This document shows, one piece after another, positions 1 through 8,831 of a DNA stretch of 64,000 nt. The translations under genes were made by a program, and so were the position numbers. Numbering within the stretch: the stretch's first letter is position 1; every line of letters begins with the position of its first letter. Source of the DNA: Paracoccaceae bacterium (GTDB lineage Bacteria > Pseudomonadota > Alphaproteobacteria > Rhodobacterales > Rhodobacteraceae); assembly GCA_902543185.1 (NCBI GenBank), contig CACBXB010000009.1:1-64000 (forward strand). Reading direction: 5' to 3'. Under the pieces are notes generated by a model. That model saw nothing but the letters and a program-made list of their open reading frames with translations. It did not search any database and had not been told where the DNA came from.

Positions 1-1233
1 CGTGAACATTCTCTAGCCTGGGCTATCAAACAAAACCCCAAGTGTGATAATTTATTCGTAGCACCAGGAAATGCAGGTATTGCTCAAATTGCAAAGTGTA
101 TAAACGTCGATATTCTTAACGCTACGCAGATCGTAGAAACTGTAAAAAAATACAATATCGACTTTGTTCTAATTGGCCCCGAGGCACCTCTAGCGGAAGG
201 TGTTAGTGATATTTTAAAAAGAGAAGGAATTTTGACGTTTGGACCTTCTAAAGCATCTTCTCAATTGGAAACAAGTAAAAAGTTTGCAAAAGAAATCTGC
301 GATGCTTCCGGAGCGCCCACTGCCGAATATAGAAGCTTTGACTCACTGGAACCAGCTTTAACTTATGTAGAAACTAAAGGGGTGCCATTGGTTGTTAAAG
401 CTGACGGGCTAGCTGCGGGTAAAGGTGTGATCGTAGCTACAGATATTGAGATGGCTATATCGGCAGTGCGTGAAATTTTTAGCGGATCTTTTGGAAACGC
501 TGGTGCAAGTGTTGTGATTGAAGAGTTTATGGAAGGCGAGGAGGCATCCCTTTTTATTTTAGTTGATGGGGAAACAATCCTACCCATTGGTACTGCGCAA
601 GATCATAAGCGGGTTGGAGATGGCGACACCGGATTAAATACTGGAGGCATGGGAGCCTACTCACCAGCTCCAATTTTAAATGAAGAAGTATTGAAAAAGA
701 CTGTTGAAAGGATCATTCGCCCGACTATGCGCGAAATGGTCAGGCGAGGCATGCCATTTACAGGCGTTCTTTATGCAGGCCTTATGATAAAGGAATCCGA
801 TCCTCGTCTCGTTGAGTATAATGTAAGATTTGGTGATCCCGAATGTCAGGTCCTAATGATGCGGTTGGGTGGGCAAATTTTAGATGCATTACTTTCTACC
901 GCCAAAGGTAAGTTAAGTGATGTAAAGATTAATTGGGCGACGGACCACTCTATAACAGTTGTTATGGCTAGTAATGGATATCCAGGTTCTTATGAAACAG
1001 GTACGGAAATAGTTGGATTAGCTAATCTGCCTTCAGATAGTAATTTTATGTGTTTCCACGCTGGAACAGAGGAAAAGAATGGAAAAGTATTAGCAAACGG
1101 CGGGCGTGTTTTAAACATAACTACAAGAGCAGAAACTTTAGTCAAAGCTCAAAAGAATGCTTATGAAATGATAGAAACTATTGATTGGCCAGAAGGTTTT
1201 TATAGGAAAGACATCGGCTGGAGAGCGCTATGA
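1..1233 (+). CDS. purD: Phosphoribosylamine–glycine ligase, 5'-truncated by the window edge
   Basis: GAR synthetase, the ATP-grasp enzyme that joins glycine to phosphoribosylamine in purine synthesis. The frame is open from base 1 and begins REHSLAWAI, so only about ten N-terminal residues (the usual VLVxGxGG stretch) lie outside the window; the visible part is 410 residues. ATP-grasp signatures are clear: KADGLAAGKGV, GTAQDHKRVGDGDTGLNTGG and YNVRFGDPECQ. A TTG at 232 is internal and is not the start. The stop overlaps the next gene by ATGA, so the two are probably translated from one message. Identity is secure; the gene is broken only by the window. Confidence 0.97.
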   Translation, partial: REHSLAWAIKQNPKCDNLFVAPGNAGIAQIAKCINVDILNATQIVETVKKYNIDFVLIGPEAPLAEGVSDILKREGILTFGPSKASSQLETSKKFAKEICDASGAPTAEYRSFDSLEPALTYVETKGVPLVVKADGLAAGKGVIVATDIEMAISAVREIFSGSFGNAGASVVIEEFMEGEEASLFILVDGETILPIGTAQDHKRVGDGDTGLNTGGMGAYSPAPILNEEVLKKTVERIIRPTMREMVRRGMPFTGVLYAGLMIKESDPRLVEYNVRFGDPECQVLMMRLGGQILDALLSTAKGKLSDVKINWATDHSITVVMASNGYPGSYETGTEIVGLANLPSDSNFMCFHAGTEEKNGKVLANGGRVLNITTRAETLVKAQKNAYEMIETIDWPEGFYRKDIGWRAL

Positions 1234-1778
1234 CTTTTAGATCAAAATTGGAATTATTAGCTGCAATTCCACATATAAAAGATGCACCAAAAAAAGAATC
1301 CATAATTGAAAATCTATGCTTTCGACCCGAAAGAAACCAAAGAAGTTTTCCAGAATTTATGGAATTAACACCAAATGAAGGAATTAAGGGAGACCGATGG
1401 CTGGAAAGTCCTTGGTTGAAACTTTCAAATGGGGAGCCAGATCCCGGTATTCAAGTTTCTATTTTATCTACTAGAGTTTGGAATGCGGTAAAATTTGGAC
1501 CCGAAGCAATTCACCCAGGCGATACATTCATGTCTGATTTTGATACATCAGAAGAGAATTGCCCAGCAGGCACTATTCTTTCAGCGGGGACTGCTAAACT
1601 GAAAGTATCGGGGATTTTTAATGAAGGCTGTGTTAAATGGAAGGTACGCTACGGTGTGGATGCAAAAAACTGGATAACCTTCGAGGAACACAAATCACTT
1701 CGATTACGAGGTTTGTTGTGCTCTGTTGTATCAGCGGGACAAATTCGAAACGGGGACTTATTGAAAAAGTTCAGTTAG
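1230..1778 (+). CDS. MOSC domain protein
   Basis: A 182-residue protein that fits the MOSC fold (molybdenum-cofactor sulfurase C-terminal), a family that carries sulfur or handles Moco-like ligands. Features seen are GIKGDRW near residue 50, VSILSTRVW, PGDTF, and a CVKWKVRYG…RLRGLLCSVVSAGQIRNGD tail; Cys residues occur at the C-terminal side where MOSC proteins carry their conserved Cys. There is no N-terminal beta-barrel or aminotransferase domain, so it is a stand-alone MOSC protein. Its ATG sits in the ATGA overlap with the purD stop, which fixes the start and suggests coupling. No Moco gene is nearby, so the substrate is unknown. Confidence 0.8.
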   Translation: MTFRSKLELLAAIPHIKDAPKKESIIENLCFRPERNQRSFPEFMELTPNEGIKGDRWLESPWLKLSNGEPDPGIQVSILSTRVWNAVKFGPEAIHPGDTFMSDFDTSEENCPAGTILSAGTAKLKVSGIFNEGCVKWKVRYGVDAKNWITFEEHKSLRLRGLLCSVVSAGQIRNGDLLKKFS

Positions 1779-1793
1779 TTTAGAGTAACTTAA

Positions 1794-2129
<336 letters not shown>

Positions 2130-2273
2130 TCATAATTCGTGAAACTCTTCTAATCAGCTAAATTTAATTCGGCCATACCTTTTTAAAAATTATTAAAAGA
2201 ATCTTGTCATATTATTCCATATGTTCTATTTTTGTTCTTTAAATAGTCACCAAAAATTAAATATAATAAAAAA

Positions 2274-2624
2274 ATGCAAAATACTCTCTTAAAATGGCCA
2301 AAGCCACCAAGTGCTTGTCCCGCATCTTTTCTAAATCGTCCTTCACCTGGTACAATTGTTTGCGTCGCAGGATTAGTGATACTTAGGCAACGTCCTGGAA
2401 CAGCAAAAGGTGTTATTTTTCTCACATTGGAAGATGAAACAGGAACAGTAAATATAGTAATCTGGCGAGCTTTATATGAAAAATTTCGCCGTGCTATAAT
2501 TTCTGGGCGCCTTTTAAAAATAAAAGGGCGGGTTCAGAGCGAAAACTCAGTTATACATGTGATAGCTGAGCATGTTGAAGATATTTCATATATGCTCGAT
2601 GATTTACCAAAGATAAATATGTAA
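2274..2624 (+). pseudogene. Orphan OB-fold resembling the C-terminus of error-prone DNA polymerase DnaE2
   Basis: A 116-residue ORF whose residues from about 28 on match the last domain of DnaE2/ImuC: VAGLVILRQRPGTAKGVIF followed by LTLEDETGTVNIVIW and a GRVQSENSVIHVIAEHVED tail. In DnaE2 this OB-fold ends a protein of more than 1000 residues; here an in-frame TAG at 2244 lies 30 bases upstream and no polymerase sequence precedes it. The first 27 residues (WPKPPSACPASFLNRPSPG) are not obviously DnaE2. It is either the relic of a deleted dnaE2 or a retained free-standing ssDNA-binding domain. The frame is intact and ends at the family's natural terminus, so I cannot exclude that it is translated. 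No imuA/imuB neighbour. Confidence 0.6.
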
Positions 2625-2674
2625 TTAAATACTAATTAGGACCAGAAGCCCTGCTCCCGGTCATTTAAAATTAA

Positions 2675-4156
2675 TTAGTTAAATTTTAGTACTATAAACC
2701 TCGGTTGTCCCTCTCTCCGAACTAAGAGAAGAACTGACTGACGGCCTTCACTTTTAGCACTCGAAACAAGCTCCTCTACTTCCTCGACCGAACCAATTGG
2801 TTTCTGGGCAACGTCAGTGATTACGTCGCCTTTTCGCAAACCATTTTCGTATGCAGATGACGTTTCATCTACAGACATTATTATTACACCCGAGACTGCA
2901 GGATCTATTCCATATTCTTCTCGCAAACTATCAGTCATTTCGGACAAACCAACTCCATCAATTGCATCTTCATTAGGCTTGGCCGGTTCCGGCTGTGTAA
3001 CTTGCGCGTTAAGCTCTTTATTTGTTGGTCGCTGCCCGAGTTTTACGCTTACCTTTATCCGCTCGCCTTGTCTGAGTACGATAACATCTACGGTTCTACC
3101 AACTGTTGTATCACCAACGATGCGAACCAATTCGCCTGAATTACCAACTTCTTTATTATCAAACATAACAATGACGTCTGAAGCTAAGAGACCAGCATCT
3201 TTGGATGGTCCGTCATAGACCTCTAGAACGATAGAGCCGCTCGGCTCTTTCATACCTAAGGCATCAGCCATGTCTTGATTAAGATCACCTATACTTACCC
3301 CTAACCAACCACGTCGCACCTCGCCAAATTCTTTCAATTGCTTAACAACTGGTTCGACGACATTTGATGCCATTGAAAATCCAATGCCTATCGACCCACC
3401 GTTCGGGGATAAAATAGCTGTATTAACGCCTACTACTTCTCCACCCATGTTAAACAGTGGTCCACCTGAATTACCTCTGTTAATAGCTGCATCTGTTTGT
3501 ATGTAATCGTCATAGTTTCCTGACAGCTCACGATTGCGCGCAGATATTATTCCAACTGACACAGAAAAGCCTTGGCCGAGTGGATTACCCATTGCCATGA
3601 CCCAATCACCAACCCGTGATATATCGCTATCACCGAATTTCACAAACTCTAAGGGTGTTTCTGCATCAACTTTCAATAATGCAATGTCTATATTCTCGTC
3701 ACTACCGATCACAACCGCATCACGAAAAGAGCCATCATTGAATTCTATTGTTATCTGATCAGCATCATTTATCACGTGATGGTTTGTCACGATAAAACCA
3801 TCGCTACTAATCACAAAACCAGAACCCAAAGCATTTGCATTTCGTGGCCTTTGGCGAGGGTTATTCGGATTTTGAAAGTCGCGAAACAGTTCTTCGAACG
3901 GGCTGCCTTCAGGAACCACACCCCTTGGAACTACCGGAGCTTCAACTTTAGTCGTCGTGGTTATATTGACCACAGAAGCACCCACACCTTCAACTAAATC
4001 AGCAAAGCTTTCCGGCGCACCGCGAGCATTTAGGACTACGGTTTGTAGAAAGACGCTCATTGTTACAAAAAAGGCGGTTACGATAAATTGTCGTAATTTA
4101 TTTATATCTTCTACAGCAGAAAATCGTGCAGTTTTAAAAATATAAAATTGTCTCAT
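2675..4156 (-). CDS. degP: Periplasmic serine protease/chaperone, DegP/DegQ (Do) family
   Basis: HtrA-family protease that degrades or refolds damaged envelope proteins. N-terminal hydrophobic segment about residues 23–43, then a signal-type cleavage site near NARGA. The trypsin-like domain has the triad His127 (TNHHVIN), Asp157 (ENIDIALLKVD) and Ser230 (INRGNSGGPL); two PDZ domains follow (about 275–370 and 400–490). At 493 residues it is the usual length of Do proteases. A GAGGA ribosome site precedes the ATG at 4156. It lies downstream of hflK–hflC–DUF2065 on the same strand, a common alphaproteobacterial arrangement linking it to membrane protein quality control. Confidence 0.96.
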   Translation of the reverse strand: MRQFYIFKTARFSAVEDINKLRQFIVTAFFVTMSVFLQTVVLNARGAPESFADLVEGVGASVVNITTTTKVEAPVVPRGVVPEGSPFEELFRDFQNPNNPRQRPRNANALGSGFVISSDGFIVTNHHVINDADQITIEFNDGSFRDAVVIGSDENIDIALLKVDAETPLEFVKFGDSDISRVGDWVMAMGNPLGQGFSVSVGIISARNRELSGNYDDYIQTDAAINRGNSGGPLFNMGGEVVGVNTAILSPNGGSIGIGFSMASNVVEPVVKQLKEFGEVRRGWLGVSIGDLNQDMADALGMKEPSGSIVLEVYDGPSKDAGLLASDVIVMFDNKEVGNSGELVRIVGDTTVGRTVDVIVLRQGERIKVSVKLGQRPTNKELNAQVTQPEPAKPNEDAIDGVGLSEMTDSLREEYGIDPAVSGVIIMSVDETSSAYENGLRKGDVITDVAQKPIGSVEEVEELVSSAKSEGRQSVLLLVRREGQPRFIVLKFN

Positions 4157-4253
4157 TTAGTCCTCAAAAAGTTTTCTTGTCGCCAGTGATTTGTATTTAG
4201 GATGGCATTTAAAGTTTACAACAGCTTCGAAATTTAAAAATCAATATTTTAAA

Positions 4254-4442
4254 TTAAAATGTTTTTATTAAAAGAAGTATCAGCCCTCCGATTAGAGCCA
4301 TACAAGCCCCAACCAAGCGACGTTGCTCATTAGGCATTTCTTTTAGCGAAACCAATATCTTTTCTACAAAATGAGGGGCCAGAACATAAATTAGCCCCTC
4401 AATTACCAATACTAAGCCTAATCCATATAAGATTGTTGAAAT
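4254..4442 (-). CDS. DUF2065 small membrane protein with apparent AUU start
   Basis: A 62-residue protein, two hydrophobic helices (about 4–21 and 43–59) joined by a short charged loop with KEMPNEQRR, matching DUF2065, a family regularly found between hflC and degP. No ATG, GTG or TTG exists at the family's N-terminus: the codons are TGA-GTA-ATT-TCA-ACA-ATC, and ATT falls exactly where Met is expected. The ATT shares one base with the hflC stop (TAATT) and lies seven bases after GGAG at 4450–4453, inside the hflC end. I therefore call AUU initiation, coupled to hflC. The first in-frame TTG would remove half of helix 1. Function is unknown; context suggests a helper of HflKC. Confidence 0.8.
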   Translation of the reverse strand: MSTILYGLGLVLVIEGLIYVLAPHFVEKILVSLKEMPNEQRRLVGACMALIGGLILLLIKTF

Positions 4443-5323
4443 TACTCAGCTCCAAAATCAGACTTAAAATAATTAAAGAACTCCGAATCTGGCGACATTA
4501 CCATTGTCGAATTCGACCCCTTTATTGATTTTTCGTAAGCATTAAGCGATCTGTAAAACTCAAAGAATTCTGGATCCTCACCAAAAGCTGTAGCAAAAAT
4601 TGCATTTCGCTCTGCATCCGCTTCGCCTCGAATTATTTCAGACTCACGCTTAGCTTCTGAAACAATTACCACTTGCTCTCTATCTGCTTGGGCTCTCACA
4701 CGTTGAGCAGCTTCATTACCTCTCGCGATTTCATCAGCAGCTTCTCTATCTCTTTCCGCACGCATCCTGGCAAAAGTCGCTTCTAAGTTTTGTCTGGGCA
4801 AATCTGTCCGCTTCAAACGTACGTCAACAACTTCGATACCCATTTTTTCCGCTTCTGCAATTGCACCATTTCGTATTCGCAACATCAAAGCGAAACGGTC
4901 TGAGCTAAGAATATTGTTTGATGAAACAGAGCCCAATACTTCACGAGTTTGAGAACTCAGGATACGGTCCAGCCTAGTTCCAGCGATTGAGATTGCTGTG
5001 TCACCAGATGCGCCTGTAACTTCTCGAAACTTATTTACGTCAATTATTCTGTAGCGAGCAAAAGCATCAACAACGAGCCGACGATCATCTAACGGAGTAA
5101 CCTCTAACGGATCGATGTCGCGGCTTAAAATGCGATCGTCATACCTTACGACGTTTTGAATAATCGGGATCTTAAACGATAGACCAGGGTCTTCCTTAGT
5201 TGCTACAACTCTGCCAAACTGCAAAACAAGAACTTTCTCGCGTTCGTCAACAACGAAAATTGAAGACATTACACCAACGAAAATGAGAAAAATTGCGCCT
5301 AATAATATCACCATTCTATTCAT
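4442..5323 (-). CDS. hflC: HflC, SPFH/prohibitin-like FtsH modulator
   Basis: A 293-residue inner-membrane protein with one N-terminal transmembrane helix (about residues 5–24) and a large periplasmic SPFH/band-7 domain, then a long charged coiled coil rich in Glu/Arg/Ala (about 180–245). HflC pairs with HflK in the cage that surrounds FtsH and restrains proteolysis of membrane proteins. Motifs include VVDEREKVLVLQFG and PGLSFKIP. The ATG overlaps the hflK stop by one base (TAATG), showing tight coupling. Normal length for the family. It is followed by DUF2065 and degP. Confidence 0.96.
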   Translation of the reverse strand: MNRMVILLGAIFLIFVGVMSSIFVVDEREKVLVLQFGRVVATKEDPGLSFKIPIIQNVVRYDDRILSRDIDPLEVTPLDDRRLVVDAFARYRIIDVNKFREVTGASGDTAISIAGTRLDRILSSQTREVLGSVSSNNILSSDRFALMLRIRNGAIAEAEKMGIEVVDVRLKRTDLPRQNLEATFARMRAERDREAADEIARGNEAAQRVRAQADREQVVIVSEAKRESEIIRGEADAERNAIFATAFGEDPEFFEFYRSLNAYEKSIKGSNSTMVMSPDSEFFNYFKSDFGAE

Positions 5324-6459
5324 TATTTTGTCTCCTGGCGTAGTTGGTTCAAGGGAAGATATGGTACGACACCACTTCCACCTGCTGATTCATCAATAAT
5401 TACTTTTTCAACATCTCCAAGGACCCGCTCCATGGTTTCCAGATAGAGGCGCTTACGCGTTACATCTGGCGCCTTTTTATACTCGGTTAAAACTGCACCA
5501 AACCGACTAGCTTCACCTGTAGCTTCATTCACAACTTGAGCACGGTAAGCTTCAGCCTGCTCTCTAACCTGAGCTGCTTCACCTCGAGCTTGCGCTAGAA
5601 TTCGGTTAGCATAAGCATCCGCTTCTTTTTCAAGTCTATCACGCTGTTGCTCAGCGGCCTGAACTTCTCTGAAACTATCAATTACTTGTTCCGGGGGATC
5701 AGCCTTGTCAAAGTTTACTCGAACAACATTAACACCACTGTCATAACTATCTAACGTGTTTTGGATTAAGAGCTCCAGACTGTCAGAAATTGCAGCACGG
5801 TCTCTGTTTAGGATGGGAGCTAGGTCTGACTGGGCAATAATTTCTCGCATAGCCGATTCAGACACAGCTCTAATCGTCGCTTGTGGCTCTCGCAGATTAA
5901 AAAGAAAGCGGGCAGGATCGTTGACATTCCAAACCACCTGGAAGTCAATATCAACAATATTTTCATCACCGGTAAGCATCAAACCAGCATCTCCGCCTCT
6001 AATACCAACGCCGATATCTTCAGTTTGCTCCCTATCAACAGGAACAACTTCTGCTCGCACAACTGGCCAGGGTGCGAAGTTCAAACCCTCTTCGCCAGTT
6101 TCAATATATCTGCCAAAGAACAATTCGACCGATTTTTCAAAGTTTTGAACTGTATACAAACTATTGAAAAGCCAAAATACGACTAAACCTGCGACAATTA
6201 AAAAATACCCACTACGGCCAAGTCCGCCACCACCGCTTCCACGGCCCGACCCATTTGCACCGCCAGAACCTCTGCCGCCCATCAGAACTCGAAGTTGTTC
6301 TTGACCTTTCCTTAACATATCGTCGATTTCAGGAGGTACGGGATTGTTTCCCTCGGGCTTATTTTTCCCTCCAGTGGGCTGCTTTCGTCCACCTTCTTTA
6401 CCACTATCACGGCCATTGCCGCCACCGCCGCCCCAAGGGCCGCCAGAATTTCCTGCCAT
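5323..6459 (-). CDS. hflK: HflK, SPFH/prohibitin-like FtsH modulator
   Basis: A 378-residue partner of HflC. The first 80 or so residues are a Gly/Asn-rich low-complexity tail (GGPWGGGGGNGRDSGKEGG, then GGRGSGGANGSGRGSGGGG), followed by one transmembrane helix (FLIVAGLVVFWLF), the SPFH domain (LYTVQNFEKSVELFFGRY onward) and a coiled coil around residues 255–320. This layout is typical of HflK. It heads the hflK–hflC–DUF2065–degP run; 67 bp separate it from the downstream end of gor, enough for a promoter, though no clear -10/-35 pair was assigned. Confidence 0.96.
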   Translation of the reverse strand: MAGNSGGPWGGGGGNGRDSGKEGGRKQPTGGKNKPEGNNPVPPEIDDMLRKGQEQLRVLMGGRGSGGANGSGRGSGGGGLGRSGYFLIVAGLVVFWLFNSLYTVQNFEKSVELFFGRYIETGEEGLNFAPWPVVRAEVVPVDREQTEDIGVGIRGGDAGLMLTGDENIVDIDFQVVWNVNDPARFLFNLREPQATIRAVSESAMREIIAQSDLAPILNRDRAAISDSLELLIQNTLDSYDSGVNVVRVNFDKADPPEQVIDSFREVQAAEQQRDRLEKEADAYANRILAQARGEAAQVREQAEAYRAQVVNEATGEASRFGAVLTEYKKAPDVTRKRLYLETMERVLGDVEKVIIDESAGGSGVVPYLPLNQLRQETK

Positions 6460-6526
6460 TTTTATTCCTTTACCGGTAATATGACTGTTTGATGTTTCCT
6501 AATAACTGGGGATTTAAATAAATTTT

Positions 6527-7891
6527 TCAAGCTCTGCGAGTCGGTTTTCGCATTGTCACCAATTCTTCCGAAATTGTTGGATGAACTGCAATTGTTTTAT
6601 CAAAATCAAGTTTTGTTGCACCCATCGTAACAGCTACGGCAGCTAATTGCACTAATTCTCCTGCAAAAGGTGAGACAAAATGACAACCCAAAACCTTTTG
6701 ATTTTTTTCTGCTACAATCAATTTCATGAAAACTCTATCCTCTCTTCCTGCAAAACCCTCACGCATAGATTTGAATTTTGTGGTGTAAATCGCAATAGGA
6801 GCAAATTGAGATGCTTCTTCCTCAGTCAACCCGACTGTTCCAACTTCTGGTGTAGTAAAGACAGCAGTAGGGATAAATCGGTAATCAAGTTTTTCAGGTT
6901 TGTCTCTAAACACAGTTTCGATAAAGGACATAGCTTCTCTAATAGCTATCGGCGTTAGAGTACTGCGGTTTGTAACATCCCCAATTGCATAGACAGATTC
7001 CTTAGAACTCTTAGAATAATTATCTACTAATATTTCACCTTTCTCACCAATTTGAACACCTGAGTTATCCAACCCTAAGTCATCTGAGTTAGGTGTTCGT
7101 CCAGTTGCAGTCAAAATTTTATCAAAATTTTCTTTCTTACCATCAGAATTTATGAGTTCCAAACCTTTTGCCGTCACATTTATTTTTGTGACATCTTCAT
7201 TCAGAGCAATTGAAATGCCATTTTTGGCCATTTCTTCAGCAACATGGTCTCTAATTTCTTGATCGAAACCGCGCAAAATCTGATCACCCCGGTAAATGAG
7301 TTTTGTATTAACACCAAAGCCATTCATGATACTTGCCATTTCACAAGCGATATAGCCTCCGCCGATTATCGCCATCGATTTGGGAAGTTTCTCGAGATTA
7401 AAAATATCATCGGAAACTAAAGCATTTTCAATTCCAGAAATATCTGGTCTGAAAGGTCGACCGCCAGTCGCTATTAGGATTGTCCTTGCTGTTAATTTTT
7501 TCTCTCCAATTACTACCGTATTTTGGTCAAGTAGTTTTGCTCTTTGATCGTAGGTGTCTACACCAGCATTTCGTAGTAAGTTTCGATATACAGTTTCCAA
7601 ACGATCAAGCTCTAAATGAAGCTTTTTTCTAAATTTTTTCCAATCAAAGCCACGATTTTCTGAGCTCCATCCAAATGCAAAAGCATCCTCTAAATGTCTG
7701 CTAAATTCACTTGCATAAACCATGAGCTTTTTTGGTACACAGCCACGTATGACGCAGGTTCCACCATATCGATCCTCTTCTGCCAAACCAACCTTGGCTC
7801 CAGCTTCAGATGCTGCTACACGAGCTGCTCGTACCCCACCTGATCCACCGCCAATTACAAAAAGATCATAATCAAAGTTCATAGAGTTCAC
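6527..7891 (-). CDS. gor: Glutathione-disulfide reductase
   Basis: FAD/NADPH disulfide oxidoreductase of 454 residues that keeps glutathione reduced. The N-terminal FAD motif is VIGGGSGGVRAA (residues 12–23), the redox pair is Cys46/Cys51 in GGTCVIRGCVPKK, the NADPH motif is GGGYIACEMA, and the C-terminal catalytic His–Glu motif is HPTISEE. The CVIRGC spacing and PKK ending are characteristic of glutathione reductase rather than lipoamide dehydrogenase. rpiA lies immediately upstream (40 bp) on the same strand, so NADPH supply by the pentose phosphate pathway and its use may be co-transcribed. Confidence 0.95.
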   Translation of the reverse strand: MNSMNFDYDLFVIGGGSGGVRAARVAASEAGAKVGLAEEDRYGGTCVIRGCVPKKLMVYASEFSRHLEDAFAFGWSSENRGFDWKKFRKKLHLELDRLETVYRNLLRNAGVDTYDQRAKLLDQNTVVIGEKKLTARTILIATGGRPFRPDISGIENALVSDDIFNLEKLPKSMAIIGGGYIACEMASIMNGFGVNTKLIYRGDQILRGFDQEIRDHVAEEMAKNGISIALNEDVTKINVTAKGLELINSDGKKENFDKILTATGRTPNSDDLGLDNSGVQIGEKGEILVDNYSKSSKESVYAIGDVTNRSTLTPIAIREAMSFIETVFRDKPEKLDYRFIPTAVFTTPEVGTVGLTEEEASQFAPIAIYTTKFKSMREGFAGREDRVFMKLIVAEKNQKVLGCHFVSPFAGELVQLAAVAVTMGATKLDFDKTIAVHPTISEELVTMRKPTRRA

Positions 7892-7931
7892 CCATTAAAT
7901 CATCAAGTGATCGAATTTTATTTACAGCTTG

Positions 7932-8660
7932 TTACGCAATGTCTTTTTTCCAAGAAATTTCAGCTGTTCCATCAGAATGTCCAATAATAACTGCACTGCA
8001 GACGTCGACAAATAAACCGTTTTCAACAACACCAGGAATAATATTGAGGTCGCCACAAAGCCCTCTCGGGTCCTCAATCTCATTCAATTTTAAATCAAAA
8101 ATATAATTCCCCTCATCCGTGATAAAAGGTTTTTCGCCCTCCATGCGTATTTTTACATCAAAATCTTTGTATTTTCTGGCAATAAGCAGCTCCTCTATTT
8201 TCACTTGTGATGAAGTGCTCCCAAATTTCAGAACTTCAACTGGAAGCGGAAACCTTCCAAGTTTCTTTACCTTTTTACTCTCATCAGCAATTACAACCAT
8301 TAGGTCAGATCCAAAAGCTACGATCTTTTCTTGAAGGTGTGCTCCCCCACCTCCCTTAATTAAATTCATTGATTGGTCAAACTCATCGGCTCCATCAATT
8401 GTTATATCGAGCCTACCAGCATCATCCATTGATATAATTTTTATACCCTCAGCATGTGCTTGATTTTTCGTTCTCGTGGAAGTTGGCACTCCAACGAATT
8501 CTAGGTCTTCGTTTCTGACGCGTTCTGCTAAGTGGTGGACCAGCCAATATGCCGTGCTACCAGTTCCCAAACCCACTTTCATCCCACTTTCAACGAGTTT
8601 TGCGGCATGCAAAGCACAGGCGTATTTACTGCGATCTGATGGGGATAGGTCAGCAATCAT
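7932..8660 (-). CDS. rpiA: Ribose-5-phosphate isomerase A
   Basis: A 242-residue cytosolic enzyme interconverting ribose 5-phosphate and ribulose 5-phosphate. Family motifs seen: VGLGTGSTAYW, GVPTSTRT, DITIDGADEFD, IKGGGGAHLQEKIVA and the FPLPVEV segment. A longer frame starts at a TTG (8696), but the ATG at 8660 has GGAG eight bases upstream and matches the normal N-terminus, so it is preferred. It is divergent from sdaA across about 170 bp that must hold both promoters. The gene order rpiA–gor is consistent with a shared transcript. Confidence 0.95.
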   Translation of the reverse strand: MIADLSPSDRSKYACALHAAKLVESGMKVGLGTGSTAYWLVHHLAERVRNEDLEFVGVPTSTRTKNQAHAEGIKIISMDDAGRLDITIDGADEFDQSMNLIKGGGGAHLQEKIVAFGSDLMVVIADESKKVKKLGRFPLPVEVLKFGSTSSQVKIEELLIARKYKDFDVKIRMEGEKPFITDEGNYIFDLKLNEIEDPRGLCGDLNIIPGVVENGLFVDVCSAVIIGHSDGTAEISWKKDIA

Positions 8661-8831
8661 TGTTACGACTCCAAAACTTTGAGATGTTATAGGCAACTCA
8701 AGCCAAAGTTGCGAGAGTGATTTGCATTTTTCTGATATAAAGTCCCTTTTAGATGGCTATCGTCGCATTTGCCCGATTATAGTAATCAGTTACATTTACA
8801 AACCTAACACGACGGTTTTACGGTGTATGTA

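Noticed and set aside
2625-2674. Terminator between the DnaE2-like ORF and degP
   Set aside because: GACC/GGTC can pair but the stem is only four base pairs and no T-run follows.
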